This document shows positions 7,985 to 16,859 of a DNA stretch of 64,000 bases, one piece after another. The notes below the pieces were generated by a model. The model was given only the letters and a program-made list of their open reading frames with translations, searched no databases and was not told the DNA's origin. The position numbers and the translations under genes were made by a program. Origin of the DNA: Pelagibacterium montanilacus. GTDB taxonomy: Bacteria; Pseudomonadota; Alphaproteobacteria; Rhizobiales; Devosiaceae. Each line of letters opens with the position of its first letter. Within the stretch, counting starts at the first letter, position 1. Where the stretch lies: assembly GCF_003992665.1 (NCBI RefSeq), contig NZ_RZMX01000051.1:15794-79793 (forward strand). Direction: 5' to 3'.

Positions 7985-8722
7985 GTGGCGAATTCGAGAA
8001 TGGTCCGGCAGAGAATCTGGGAGCGCCTTGCACCTGTCGCCCGGCCTGACACGCGGTTCCATTTCGACTTCTCCGAATTCATTCCCGACTTCGAGGGCTC
8101 CGAGACCCTGGCCGCCTGCCTGCTCGATCATCGCACCCTTTCCAGCGCCCGCATGGTGTTTGTGACCCCTGACAACAGCCTCGTGGCGGTTCGCCAGAAG
8201 CTGCTGGAGGCGGGCCGACCCTTCGTGGTCTCGAGCTACAACATGCTGCGCGGTTTCCTGCTGCTCGACCCAGCCAAGGTGCCCACCGGCCACGCGCACT
8301 ACGCTGCCTGGCTCGACGGCATAGAGCATTTCGGCCGCCCGGTGAGCCTTGAGGACATCAGTGGCCTGGGGCCGTTCGGCGCCATGGTTACAGGCGCTTC
8401 AGCGGTATCCACCGACGGCATCCGTTTCGGCAAGGGCCACGGCTATTTCGATATCGAATGGGGCATCTTCAGCGATCTGGGGCTGGTCCAAGAGACAACG
8501 CCGGTGATCGCGGCGGTCCACGATGTCCAGGTGGTCGCCGACCGGCTGCCCGCCAGCGACACCGAAATCATGGTGGACCTGATCGCCACTCCGACACGTA
8601 TGATCGACGTCGAACGCGCCCGGAAGCGCCCGCGCGGCGTGAACTGGGACCTGCTCTCGCCCGAAACCATCGCCTCGCGCCCCCCGCTCAGGGAACTCGC
8701 CCGCATGCGGGGCATCCAATGA
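7985..8722 (+). CDS. 5-formyltetrahydrofolate cyclo-ligase paralog (COG0212/MTHFSD-like), copy 1
   Basis: This 245-residue protein resembles the COG0212 branch of the 5-formyl-THF cyclo-ligase family rather than true 5-FCL. The signature GKGHGYFDIEWGI near residue 150 replaces the GYGGGYYD of the housekeeping enzyme. It also has VHDVQVV and an ATPTRMI stretch as in MTHFSD proteins. From memory, comparative work ties this branch to thiamin metabolism, though its reaction is not settled. The start is GTG at 7985; an ATG five codons later is possible. It is the first gene of the operon 7985-12831 and has a second copy as the last gene. Confidence 0.82.
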   Translation: MANSRMVRQRIWERLAPVARPDTRFHFDFSEFIPDFEGSETLAACLLDHRTLSSARMVFVTPDNSLVAVRQKLLEAGRPFVVSSYNMLRGFLLLDPAKVPTGHAHYAAWLDGIEHFGRPVSLEDISGLGPFGAMVTGASAVSTDGIRFGKGHGYFDIEWGIFSDLGLVQETTPVIAAVHDVQVVADRLPASDTEIMVDLIATPTRMIDVERARKRPRGVNWDLLSPETIASRPPLRELARMRGIQ

Positions 8723-8762
8723 CCGATTTTCCTGCCACCTCGCGACCCACTGGAGAACTGAA

Positions 8763-9734
8763 ATGAGCCTTACCGTCAACAGACGCCACTTCCTGTCCCT
8801 TGCTGCCGCCGGCGCCAGCCTTCCTTTGACCTCACGCATTGCGTTCGGGCAAACGAGCCCGTTCACCATGCAGGCCGCATGGATCAATGACGCGGAGTTC
8901 GCCGGCTATTTTCTGGCCATCGACCGGGGGTATTATGCCGATGAGGCGCTCGACCTCACCTATCTGAGCGGCGGCCCGGACGTGATCCCCGAATCCACGC
9001 TGGTCGCGGGGCGCGCGGACCTCGCGCTCACCACGCCCGATACCACCATCAAGGCGATCACCGACCAGGGCGCACCGTTCAAGATCGTGGGCGCGCAATA
9101 CCAGAAGAACCCCATCGGCATCGTCTCGCTGGCGTCCAATCCGATCACCTCGCCCCAGGACCTCGTGGGCAAGACGCTGGCCGTGCCGCCGGTCAACGTG
9201 ATCTCGGTCGAGGCCATGCTCGCAATCAACGGGATCGAGCGCAGCGCGGTCAACATCGTGCCCTATGCCTATGACCCAACCCCGCTGATCCAGGGCGAGA
9301 TCGACGCCTCGCTCGATTTTACCACCAACGTGCCCTACACCATCGCGCAGGCCGGTGCCGAGGCCACGTCGTTCCTTCTCTATGATTTCGGCTTCACCAT
9401 CTACAACGACACCGTGGTGGTGACCCAAGAGGCGCTGGCCGAAAAGCGCGACCAGATCGTGGCGTTCCTGCGCGCCTCGCGCAGGGGATGGGAAGAGAAT
9501 TTCGCCGATCCCGACTACGTGCCTTCGATCGCCGATACCTGGTTTGCCGGTACCGGCCGCAGCATCGAGAACGAGGTCTATTTCAACCAAGCGCAACAGC
9601 CTCTCATGGAGACCCCGAACGGCATCTTCTCGATGAGCGAGGAGGATATCGAAGCCAATATCGAGGCCATGGCGGCGGTCGGCATCACCGCAACCCGCGA
9701 GATGTTCGACACCACGCTTCTCGAAGAGATCTGA
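8763..9734 (+). CDS. ABC transporter substrate-binding protein, NMT1/THI5-like
   Basis: This 323-residue binding protein has a twin-arginine-type leader ([12 protein letters not shown]) cleaved after about residue 28. The mature part follows the NMT1/THI5 family seen in ThiY and Ssu[22 protein letters not shown] at the front, [20 protein letters not shown], then a [14 protein letters not shown] hinge and [10 protein letters not shown]. ThiY-type proteins bind formylaminopyrimidine; others bind sulfonates, hydantoins or nitrate. It precedes its ATPase by one base. The family call is good but the ligand cannot be fixed from sequence. Confidence 0.87.
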   Translation: MSLTVNRRHFLSLAAAGASLPLTSRIAFGQTSPFTMQAAWINDAEFAGYFLAIDRGYYADEALDLTYLSGGPDVIPESTLVAGRADLALTTPDTTIKAITDQGAPFKIVGAQYQKNPIGIVSLASNPITSPQDLVGKTLAVPPVNVISVEAMLAINGIERSAVNIVPYAYDPTPLIQGEIDASLDFTTNVPYTIAQAGAEATSFLLYDFGFTIYNDTVVVTQEALAEKRDQIVAFLRASRRGWEENFADPDYVPSIADTWFAGTGRSIENEVYFNQAQQPLMETPNGIFSMSEEDIEANIEAMAAVGITATREMFDTTLLEEI

Positions 9735-9735
9735 C

Positions 9736-10506
9736 GTGACCAAGGGCTCAGGCATAACTCTCGATCGCGTCAGCCGCAATTTCGACTCCCGCGGCCGGCG
9801 CGTCGAGGCCCTGCGCGAGGTATCGCTCGCCTGCCCGCCCGGCTCGCTGACCGCGCTGATCGGTCCGTCCGGATGCGGCAAGTCGACGATCCTGCGGTTG
9901 TGCCTGGGCCTTGATACCCCCAGTTCGGGCTCGCTGGCGCTGAATGGACTGTCTCCGGCGGATGCCACGCGGGCCGGGATGACCGGGGTGGCCTTTCAGG
10001 ACGCGGCCCTTCTGCCCTGGCGGTCAGTGCAGGCCAATGTCGCCCTGCCGCTGGACGTCCTGGGCCACTCGGTGTCCGCCCACGCGAGCAAAATCGCCGA
10101 GCTTCTCGATCTGGTCGGCCTCAAGGGGTTCGAAAAATCACTGCCCGGGGAGCTTTCGGGTGGGATGCGGCAACGGGTTGCCATCGCGCGCGCGCTCGTC
10201 ACCGCGCCCGAGGTGCTGTTTCTCGATGAGCCGTTCGGGGCGCTCGACCAGATCCTGCGCCGGCAGATGAACATCGAATTGCAGCGCATCTGGATGGAAA
10301 CCGGCGCGACCACGCTGCTTGTGACCCACGGTATCGACGAGGCTGTGTTCCTCGCCGACCGCATCATCGTCATGGCAAGCCGGCCAGGTCGGATTGCAAA
10401 GATCATCGACGTCGACCTGCCCCGGCCGCGCGACCGTTCCATGTTCGGAGATCCGCGCTTCCACGCGCTCGAACGCGAAATCGCCGAGGCGCTCGATGGC
10501 CACTGA
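9736..10506 (+). CDS. ABC transporter ATP-binding protein (SsuB/ThiZ/TauB type)
   Basis: This 256-residue ATPase has Walker [10 protein letters not shown] (about residues 36-44), a Q-loop [11 protein letters not shown], the signature LSGGMRQR (near 138), Walker B VLFLDEP and the switch histidine in [10 protein letters not shown]. It belongs to the nitrate/sulfonate/pyrimidine importer class. Translation starts at GTG one base after the binding-protein stop. The permease gene starts inside its last 11 bases. It would energise the fused permease encoded next. Confidence 0.93.
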   Translation: MTKGSGITLDRVSRNFDSRGRRVEALREVSLACPPGSLTALIGPSGCGKSTILRLCLGLDTPSSGSLALNGLSPADATRAGMTGVAFQDAALLPWRSVQANVALPLDVLGHSVSAHASKIAELLDLVGLKGFEKSLPGELSGGMRQRVAIARALVTAPEVLFLDEPFGALDQILRRQMNIELQRIWMETGATTLLVTHGIDEAVFLADRIIVMASRPGRIAKIIDVDLPRPRDRSMFGDPRFHALEREIAEALDGH

Positions 10507-12070
10507 CCGCATGCCGGGCTGGGTCCGGGGGCTGCTTTACACGCTGGCGCTTCTGGTGCTCTGGGAGGGGGTCGGGCAATTGCGGCTGGTCGCGGGCGGC
10601 GCCCTGCCGCCCCCCACGGCCATCGCCCTGCGCCTTTTCGCGGACTGGGCCGACTATCCCAACCACATCCTCGCCACCATCCAGGGGGCCAGCATCGGCT
10701 TTGTCATCGGCAACGCCATCGCGCTGGCGGCAGGTGTGCTGTTCGTGCTTTTCCCCGTGACCTCGCGCGTGGCGCGGGGGCTGAACGTCGCGATCTACGC
10801 GCTGCCGCCCATCGCCATCTCGCCCATTCTGGTGCTCACGCTTTCTGGCATGGCGCCGCGCGTCGTTCTTGCGGCCATCGGGTGCTATTTCGTGACCATG
10901 ACCGCCACGGTGGTGGGATTGAGCCAGACCGATGCGCGGGCGGTCGATGTGGTCAAGGCCTATGGCGGATCGAAATGGGCGGTGTTGCGGCTGGTGCAAT
11001 GGCGCAGCGCCCTGCCCAGTATCCTGAGCGGCTTGCGGATCGCGGCGCCCAATGCGGTGCTCGGTGCGATCCTGGCCGAATTCGGCGGCGGCGGACGCTG
11101 GGGGCTAGGCGTCTATCTGCTGGGCTCGCTCGGCCGGGGGGAACCCGACCGGCTCTGGGGCATCGGGCTGATGGCGACCGCGATCGCGGCCTTCGCCTAC
11201 CTCGCCTTCGCCGTGGCGGCCAATGCGATCACCGGCACCACACAGGCGGTCACCGTGCCCTCGTCCGTTGCCAAGGCCGCCGACCGGGACCGTCCGGTCT
11301 GGCAGAACGCGACGATTGCTGCGGCGTCGGTGGCCCTGCCCTTCGGGGTCTGGATGCTGCTGATCTGGGCGCTGGGCGTCCCGGCCATGCTGGCCAAATC
11401 CCCGGCCGGGCTGTTCGAGTACCTGTTTTTGATGCCCAATTCGCCCGTGGCCCAGGAGCGGCTGCTCGCTGCGCTGGCCCAGACCCTGCCCATGACGCTG
11501 ATCGGGATGGTCGCCGGCCTTGCGATGGCGCTGGGGCTCGCCCTGGCCTCCCAGATCTACCCGGCGATCGTGCGGGCCTTCATGCCCATTGCGCTGGTGA
11601 CCCAGACCATGCCGCTGGTGGCGCTGACGCCGCTGCTGGTGCTGATGCTGGGGCGGGGCTACAGCCTGATCCTCTGGGTCACGATTTCGGTGACCTTCTT
11701 TCCCGCTTTCGTCACCATGGCGCAGGGGCTGATCCTCGTGCCGCGCGCCGCGCTCGAGGTGCCGCGGGCCTATGGCGCGGGCATCCTGACCCAGCTCCGG
11801 CTGGTCTCGCTGCCCGCATCGCTTCCCTATCTGTTTGCCGCCACGCGCCTGACGGTGCCCCGGGCGCTGCTCGGGGTGATGATCGCCGAATGGCTGGCGA
11901 CGGGGACCGGGCTGGGCAATCTTCTCAACCAGTCGCGCGGCTATCTCGACTACGGAATGATCTGGACGGTGGCCGTCGTCTCGGTCCTGATCTCCGTCGC
12001 CTTCTACCAGATCGTCGTCGTCGTCGAACACCGCGTGCTCGACCGGCTCGGCATGGCCAGCACCAACTAG
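10496..12070 (+). CDS. ABC transporter permease with two fused permease domains
   Basis: This 524-residue protein carries two complete binding-protein-dependent permease domains in one chain. The first is about residues 5-240, with the coupling segment [16 protein letters not shown]. The second is about 275-515, with [22 protein letters not shown]. Each has about six membrane segments. SsuC/ThiX permeases are normally about 250 residues and act as dimers, so this is a duplicated, fused pair giving a defined heterodimer. The ATG at 10496 overlaps the ATPase gene by 11 bases. Confidence 0.9.
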   Translation: MATDRMPGWVRGLLYTLALLVLWEGVGQLRLVAGGALPPPTAIALRLFADWADYPNHILATIQGASIGFVIGNAIALAAGVLFVLFPVTSRVARGLNVAIYALPPIAISPILVLTLSGMAPRVVLAAIGCYFVTMTATVVGLSQTDARAVDVVKAYGGSKWAVLRLVQWRSALPSILSGLRIAAPNAVLGAILAEFGGGGRWGLGVYLLGSLGRGEPDRLWGIGLMATAIAAFAYLAFAVAANAITGTTQAVTVPSSVAKAADRDRPVWQNATIAAASVALPFGVWMLLIWALGVPAMLAKSPAGLFEYLFLMPNSPVAQERLLAALAQTLPMTLIGMVAGLAMALGLALASQIYPAIVRAFMPIALVTQTMPLVALTPLLVLMLGRGYSLILWVTISVTFFPAFVTMAQGLILVPRAALEVPRAYGAGILTQLRLVSLPASLPYLFAATRLTVPRALLGVMIAEWLATGTGLGNLLNQSRGYLDYGMIWTVAVVSVLISVAFYQIVVVVEHRVLDRLGMASTN

Positions 12071-12075
12071 AATGG

Positions 12076-12831
12076 ATGGATACAATGGGTGAAACTGTCG
12101 TCGAACACAAAGCCTCGGTGCGCGAACGGGTCTGGACCGAGTTGCGCAAGGTCGCCGTGCCCGATAGCCGCTTCCACTTCGACTTCGGCGAGTTCATTGC
12201 CGATTTCGAGGGCGGCGAGGCGGCGGTCGAGCGCCTTGTGGACCATGAATTCTACCAGAGGTCGCGGTTCATCTTCATCACGCCGGACAATTGCCTCGAC
12301 CGGCTCAGGCTCAAGGCCCTGCAGGACGGCAAGACGGTCCTGATGACCACCTATTCGATCAAACGCGGCTTCTGGCTTCTCGATCCCGCGCGCATCGATC
12401 CCGAGCTCTATCTGTACGCCTCCACGCTCGATGGCATGGAGCGCATTGCCAAGCCCGTGGATCTGCACGCGATCATGGAATTGCCCAAGGTCGACTACAT
12501 GGTCACCGGAACCGGGGCCATCAACCACAAGGGCGTGCGCTTCGGCAAAGGCCACGGCTTTTTCGACGCTGAATGGGGCATCCTCTACCGGCTGGGCCGG
12601 ATCGACACCGCCACGCCCGCGGCCGCGGTGGTTCATGACTGCCAGGTGCTCGACGAAGACCTGATGCCCGATGTCTTTGACACGGTAGCCGATGCCATCT
12701 TCACCCCCACCCGCACCATCTCGGTGGACCATCCCCACAAGCCGACAGTGGGCATCCTGTGGGACCGGCTGGATCCCAAGATGTTCAACACGATCCCGCC
12801 GCTCCAGCAATTGCGCGAGATGGGGCTTTAG
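12076..12831 (+). CDS. 5-formyltetrahydrofolate cyclo-ligase paralog (COG0212/MTHFSD-like), copy 2
   Basis: This 251-residue protein is a diverged copy of the gene at 7985. Shared blocks are PDSRFHFDFGEFIADFEG, FITPDN and GKGHGFFDAEWGI (near residue 160). Its VHDCQV and IFTPTRTI stretches are very like vertebrate MTHFSD, supporting the COG0212 branch. ATG at 12076 and ATG at 12085 are both possible; neither has a strong ribosome-binding site. It follows the permease by five bases and ends the plus-strand operon, 21 bases from the converging urocanase-like gene. Two copies in one operon hint at a hetero-oligomer or two related substrates. Confidence 0.82.
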   Translation: MDTMGETVVEHKASVRERVWTELRKVAVPDSRFHFDFGEFIADFEGGEAAVERLVDHEFYQRSRFIFITPDNCLDRLRLKALQDGKTVLMTTYSIKRGFWLLDPARIDPELYLYASTLDGMERIAKPVDLHAIMELPKVDYMVTGTGAINHKGVRFGKGHGFFDAEWGILYRLGRIDTATPAAAVVHDCQVLDEDLMPDVFDTVADAIFTPTRTISVDHPHKPTVGILWDRLDPKMFNTIPPLQQLREMGL

Positions 12832-12852
12832 GGCGCGCTGCCGGGCGCGACT

Positions 12853-14514
12853 TCAGCTCAGCGCGATATAGCCGATGCCGGCGCGTGCGATCTCCTCGTG
12901 GCTTTCCGCGTAGCCGGCGTCGGCATAGCGCATGACGCCGAGCGCGGTGTCGTTGGTCAGCGCATGGGCGAGGCGCTCGGCCCCGGCGTCGGTGCCATCG
13001 GCGACCACGGTGACGCCGGCGGAGGTCATGTATCCCGCGTACCCGCCGCCGCCCGAATGGACGACCACGAGGTCGGCCATCGACGAGCACAGCAGCATGG
13101 CATCGAGAATCGGCCAGTCGGCAATGGCGTCCGAGCCATCCATCATGCGTTCGGTCATGATGTTGGGATGGGCCATGGCGCCGGCATCGAGATGATCGCG
13201 GCTGAACGTGACCGGACCGGCCAACTCCCCCTTGCGGACCATCTCGTTGACGGCCAGCGCCAGATCGGTGCGCTCGCCATGGCCCAGCCAGGCGATGCGC
13301 GCCGGCAGGCCCTCGAACGGTACATGGCGCCGTGCCAACGCGATCCAGTTGGTGACGGTCGTGTTGTCCGGGAACATCTGCAAAAGCCGGTCGTCGATCT
13401 TGCGGATGTCCTCGGGGTCGCCCGACTGGGCCATCCAGCGGAACGGGCCGATGGCGCGGGCGAACAGCGGGCGCAGATAGGCTTCGGTGAAGATGGGGAT
13501 GTCGAATGCGTTCTCGACCCCGCCGTCCCTCGCCTGGGTGCGGATGAGGTTGCCATTGTCGAAAACCTCGGCTCCGCGCTTCTGGAAATCGAGCATGGCG
13601 GTGACGTGATCGACGATCGAGGCGCGGCTGGCCGCCATCAGCCCGGCGGGGTCGGACCGGCGCAGGGCGCGAACGTCCTCGAGCGCATGGCCCTTGGGCA
13701 CATAGCCATAGACCAGGTCGTGGGCCGAGGTCTGGTCGGTGACGATATCGGGAGTGATCCCGCGCCGGGCGATCTCGGGGTAGATATCGGCTGCGTTGCC
13801 CACAAGGCCGATCGAGGTGGCGCGCCTGCCCTTCACCGCCGTGTCGATCATCTCGAGCGCGGTATCGAGGTCCGGGGCGATCTGCTCGAGGTAGCCGATC
13901 TCCTTGCGCATGCGGGCGCGCTCGGGGTCGATGTCCACGCACAGGATCGCCGCGCCCGCCATGCGGCCGGCGAGCGGCTGGGCGCCGCCCATGCCGCCGA
14001 GCCCCGCTGTGAGGATGAAACGGCCCGCGAGATCACCCGCGAACCGGTTCTCGGCGATACGCATGAAAATTTCATAGGTGCCCTGGATGACGCCCTGGCT
14101 GCCGATATACTGCCAGGCGCCGGCGGTCAGCCCGCCCCAGCAGATCAGCCCCTTGCGCTCGAGCTCGTAAAACACCTCGGCCCTGGCCCACTGCCCCACG
14201 ATGTTGCAATTGGCCATGATGACCAGCGGGGCCTTGTCGTGGGTCTTGAGCAGGCCGATCGGCTTGCCGGACTGGATGATGAGGGTCTGGTCTTCGCCCA
14301 TGGTCCTGAGCGCCTCGACAATGGCATCATGGCTGGCCCAGTTCCGGGCCGCCTTGCCCAGCGCGGCGTAGACCACGAGATTGTCCGGGTCTTCGCCCAC
14401 GCTGAGAACGTTTTCCAAAAGCCGCAGCAGCGCTTCCTGGCGCCAGCCGCGCGCGCGCAGTTCGGTGCCCCCCGGAATGGGGAAGCGGGGATGACGGGGA
14501 TTGGGGGTCGGCAT
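12853..14514 (-). CDS. Urocanase-family hydratase, probable (S-methyl-)thiourocanate hydratase
   Basis: This 553-residue protein matches urocanase (HutU) over its length. It keeps the NAD-binding loop GLGGMGGAQP (171-180), QSGKPIGLLKTH, IGSQGVIQGTYE, TDQTSAHD and GPFRWMAQSGDPEDI. It does not keep the active-site segment usually read as HHGGGVGMGFSQH. Here positions 486-495 read HSGGGGYAGY, and the usual FDYGNNIR is FDNGNLIR. That points to a substrate other than urocanate. Together with the DUF917 gene three bases upstream and the MIO-less lyase, I read it as adding water to thiourocanate or its S-methyl form to give a 2-thiohydantoin-5-propionate. It is the last gene of the five-gene operon. 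Hydratase of another imidazole acrylate is the alternative. Confidence 0.78.
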   Translation of the reverse strand: MPTPNPRHPRFPIPGGTELRARGWRQEALLRLLENVLSVGEDPDNLVVYAALGKAARNWASHDAIVEALRTMGEDQTLIIQSGKPIGLLKTHDKAPLVIMANCNIVGQWARAEVFYELERKGLICWGGLTAGAWQYIGSQGVIQGTYEIFMRIAENRFAGDLAGRFILTAGLGGMGGAQPLAGRMAGAAILCVDIDPERARMRKEIGYLEQIAPDLDTALEMIDTAVKGRRATSIGLVGNAADIYPEIARRGITPDIVTDQTSAHDLVYGYVPKGHALEDVRALRRSDPAGLMAASRASIVDHVTAMLDFQKRGAEVFDNGNLIRTQARDGGVENAFDIPIFTEAYLRPLFARAIGPFRWMAQSGDPEDIRKIDDRLLQMFPDNTTVTNWIALARRHVPFEGLPARIAWLGHGERTDLALAVNEMVRKGELAGPVTFSRDHLDAGAMAHPNIMTERMMDGSDAIADWPILDAMLLCSSMADLVVVHSGGGGYAGYMTSAGVTVVADGTDAGAERLAHALTNDTALGVMRYADAGYAESHEEIARAGIGYIALS

Positions 14515-14517
14515 GTC

Positions 14518-15606
14518 TCAGCCCTCCTCGGACAGGGCGTATCGGGCAAGCTCGATGCCCATGGTCTTTTCCACATGCGGGTAGACGGCGGGATCAAGCA
14601 CGCTCGAGGAAAGCGGAATGACGGATTTGGGCACGTGCAGCACGAAGACCTCCATACCCTCGGCGAGCTGCCCGACGCTGAGCGGCTCGCCTCGTGCCGA
14701 CAGCGTGGTGATGACATCGGGGAAGGTGGCCCGGCGCGTGCCGTGAGCATCATCGACCGCCATGTACTCGTTCATGACGTGAAGCACGTCGCCGGTCTCG
14801 AGCGTGACCGTGCCCACGTCGAAGGCTTCGCTGGTATAGGTCACCGCCTTGCGACTGATCGGGCCCTGGGCGAGGATCGCGCCCCCTGTGGTCCTGACGA
14901 TCGCGTCGATGACCGCGCTTGGGCCCCGGGCCTGGGCGGCGATGATCGCCTCGCCGAGGGTGAGCGCCAGCGATATGCCGCCCAGTGCCGCGTGCCGGCG
15001 GACATAGCCGGCCCGCACCGGGTTGCGGCAGGAGGCGATGAAGCCGCCCGACATGTCGGACGCGGTCCTCAGGATGGGGGAAACCCTGGCCGTCGCGCCG
15101 CGGGTCACCAGTTCGATATAGCGGTTTTCCGCGCGATTGCCGCCCACTGCGGTCTGGATCATGGGCTCGGGCGACCCCGCGAGCCCGATCGATCCCATGT
15201 CCCCGGTCGGGTGGGCGCGGACGTCGCCGACCGCATCGATGACCTTGAGCCCCAGGACCGCTGAAGGCAGCCAGCCATTGAGCGTGGAGGATTTCCCGTT
15301 CTGGCCCACCATCAGGCCGGTGAGCTTTTCGCCCAGCGCATCCTCGAGCAATTGCACCGCCTTGATGTAATCGACGCCGCGCATTTCCCAGGGGGTCGTG
15401 GAGGCCGGCGCGCCGATGGCCGCCGCGGTTGCGATCCAGTCGTTTTCGTCCAGTTCCTCGACCGGGACGAGTTCGGGCTTTCCGATCGAGACAGCGGCAT
15501 AGCCCAACATGCGTCCATGGTCGGCCCAGCCGCCGCCGCCCGCCGCATAGACCGAGCCGCCCAGGACCGCTGCTTCCACGTCTTTCTCGGTAAGTATGCG
15601 TCCCAT
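14518..15606 (-). CDS. DUF917-family protein, probable (S-methyl) thiohydantoin desulfurase
   Basis: This 362-residue protein has the DUF917 architecture: an N-terminal ILTEKDVEAAVLG segment with the glycine-rich AAGGGGWADHG, then GQNGKSS, GDMGSIGLAG near residue 135, and a C-terminal domain with TLETGDVLHVMNEYMAV. From memory, Pfam now links this family to S-methyl thiohydantoin desulfurase in bacterial ergothioneine breakdown. The reaction would release sulfide or methanethiol from the thiohydantoin and leave hydantoin-5-propionate. ATG at 15606 lies eight bases after AGGAG; a GTG one codon earlier is possible. Its start overlaps the stop of the carbamoylase gene. The reaction here is inferred from family plus operon partners. 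Confidence 0.75.
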   Translation of the reverse strand: MGRILTEKDVEAAVLGGSVYAAGGGGWADHGRMLGYAAVSIGKPELVPVEELDENDWIATAAAIGAPASTTPWEMRGVDYIKAVQLLEDALGEKLTGLMVGQNGKSSTLNGWLPSAVLGLKVIDAVGDVRAHPTGDMGSIGLAGSPEPMIQTAVGGNRAENRYIELVTRGATARVSPILRTASDMSGGFIASCRNPVRAGYVRRHAALGGISLALTLGEAIIAAQARGPSAVIDAIVRTTGGAILAQGPISRKAVTYTSEAFDVGTVTLETGDVLHVMNEYMAVDDAHGTRRATFPDVITTLSARGEPLSVGQLAEGMEVFVLHVPKSVIPLSSSVLDPAVYPHVEKTMGIELARYALSEEG

Positions 15607-16859
15607 CACGGTTTCTCCTGGAGGTCCTTGTCGAGCCGCAGCACCGCATCGAGCAGCACGGCGGCGCCAAGCGCGATATCTTCGGGCTCGGCGGATTCTT
15701 CGGGGGCGTGGCTGCGGCCTCCGGCACAGGGCACGAAGATCATCGCGGCCCTGGTGATGCGCGACATCCAGGCCGTGTCATGGCCGGCCCCCGAGGCCAT
15801 GCGCCGGTGACGCGCGCCCGTGGCGGCGCATGCCGCATCGAGGGCGGCAAGGACATCGCGATCGCAGGGCGCGGGCATGTTGTCGGAGATCACTCGCGGC
15901 TCGGCGATCGCCACACCGGTGCCTGCCGCGATATCGGACAATTCGGTTCGCAGGCGCGCGAGGAAATCTTCCATGTCGTCCCGGCGTTCGGCCCGGGCAT
16001 CGATCAGCATGGCGACACGGGAAGGCACCACATTGGCGGCGTTGGGCACCATGGAGAATTCCCCGACCGTTGCCGCGAAATGGAACTGGCCACCAGCGAG
16101 CCCGGTGGCCAGACGCTCGATGGCGAGCGCGACACGCGCCGCGGCGGTGAGCGCATCCCTGCGGGCGCCCATGGGGGTGGTGCCGGCGTGATCCGCCCGC
16201 CCCTCAAGGGCGATCTCGATCCGGGTGATGCCGGCTATGGCCGTGACCACGCCGATGTCGAGATTTTCGGTCTCGAGAACCAGGCCCTGCTCGATATGCA
16301 GTTCGAGGAAGGCGACGATGTCGGTGCGCGTCAGCTCGGCCCGTGCGGTGCCGCCCACCTCCCCGATCGCCTCGGCAAGGGTTCTCCCCTCGCTTTGACG
16401 GCCGAGCCATTCGGCGGGCCTCGTGCCGGAGATGGCTCGGCTGCCCACGCAGGACACGCCGAAGATCGAGACCTCCTCGGCGAGGAAATCGATGATCTCG
16501 AGGTCATGGTCGAGCGCGATGTTGTGCTCTGCGAGCGTCCGCGCAACTTCGAGCGCCGCCGCGACCCCGGCGATGCCGTCGAACCGGCCCCCATCGGGCA
16601 CCGTGTCGGAATGCGAGCCCACCATGATCGTGCCGAGCCCCGGGGTTTTGCCGGCACGCTTGCCGATGAGGTTGCCGGCGGGGTCGATATGGACGTCGAG
16701 CCCCGCAGCCTTGAAGCGCCGCGCCAGCCACTGGCGGCCTTCAAGGAAGGTCGGGGTGAAGGCGCGCCGGGTATAGGGACGGTCGGGCTCGGTGATCCCG
16801 GCAAGGGCGGAGATGTCGTGCGCGATCCGTGCCGCGCTGGTGGGCAGGTTGCGGATCAC
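15606..16859 (-). CDS. M20-family N-carbamoyl-L-amino-acid hydrolase (hydantoinase/carbamoylase family)
   Basis: This 417-residue metallo-amidase belongs to the AllC/HyuC branch of peptidase family M20. Metal and catalytic motifs are GSHSDTVPDGGRFDG (81-95), the EE pair at 128-129, HIEQG from residue 188, and GAGHDT near 360; PNAANVVPS marks the dimer lid. In this operon the expected reaction is hydrolysis of N-carbamoyl-glutamate to glutamate, CO2 and ammonia, the last step of the proposed pathway. Four-base overlaps with both neighbours show translational coupling. Allantoate or ureidopropionate amidohydrolase activity cannot be excluded by sequence alone. Confidence 0.88.
   Translation of the reverse strand: MIRNLPTSAARIAHDISALAGITEPDRPYTRRAFTPTFLEGRQWLARRFKAAGLDVHIDPAGNLIGKRAGKTPGLGTIMVGSHSDTVPDGGRFDGIAGVAAALEVARTLAEHNIALDHDLEIIDFLAEEVSIFGVSCVGSRAISGTRPAEWLGRQSEGRTLAEAIGEVGGTARAELTRTDIVAFLELHIEQGLVLETENLDIGVVTAIAGITRIEIALEGRADHAGTTPMGARRDALTAAARVALAIERLATGLAGGQFHFAATVGEFSMVPNAANVVPSRVAMLIDARAERRDDMEDFLARLRTELSDIAAGTGVAIAEPRVISDNMPAPCDRDVLAALDAACAATGARHRRMASGAGHDTAWMSRITRAAMIFVPCAGGRSHAPEESAEPEDIALGAAVLLDAVLRLDKDLQEKP

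Noticed and set aside
12898-15264. A 788-codon open frame on the plus strand antisense to the urocanase-like and DUF917 genes
   Set aside because: It mirrors the codon structure of the real genes in high-GC DNA and its translation has no domain pattern.
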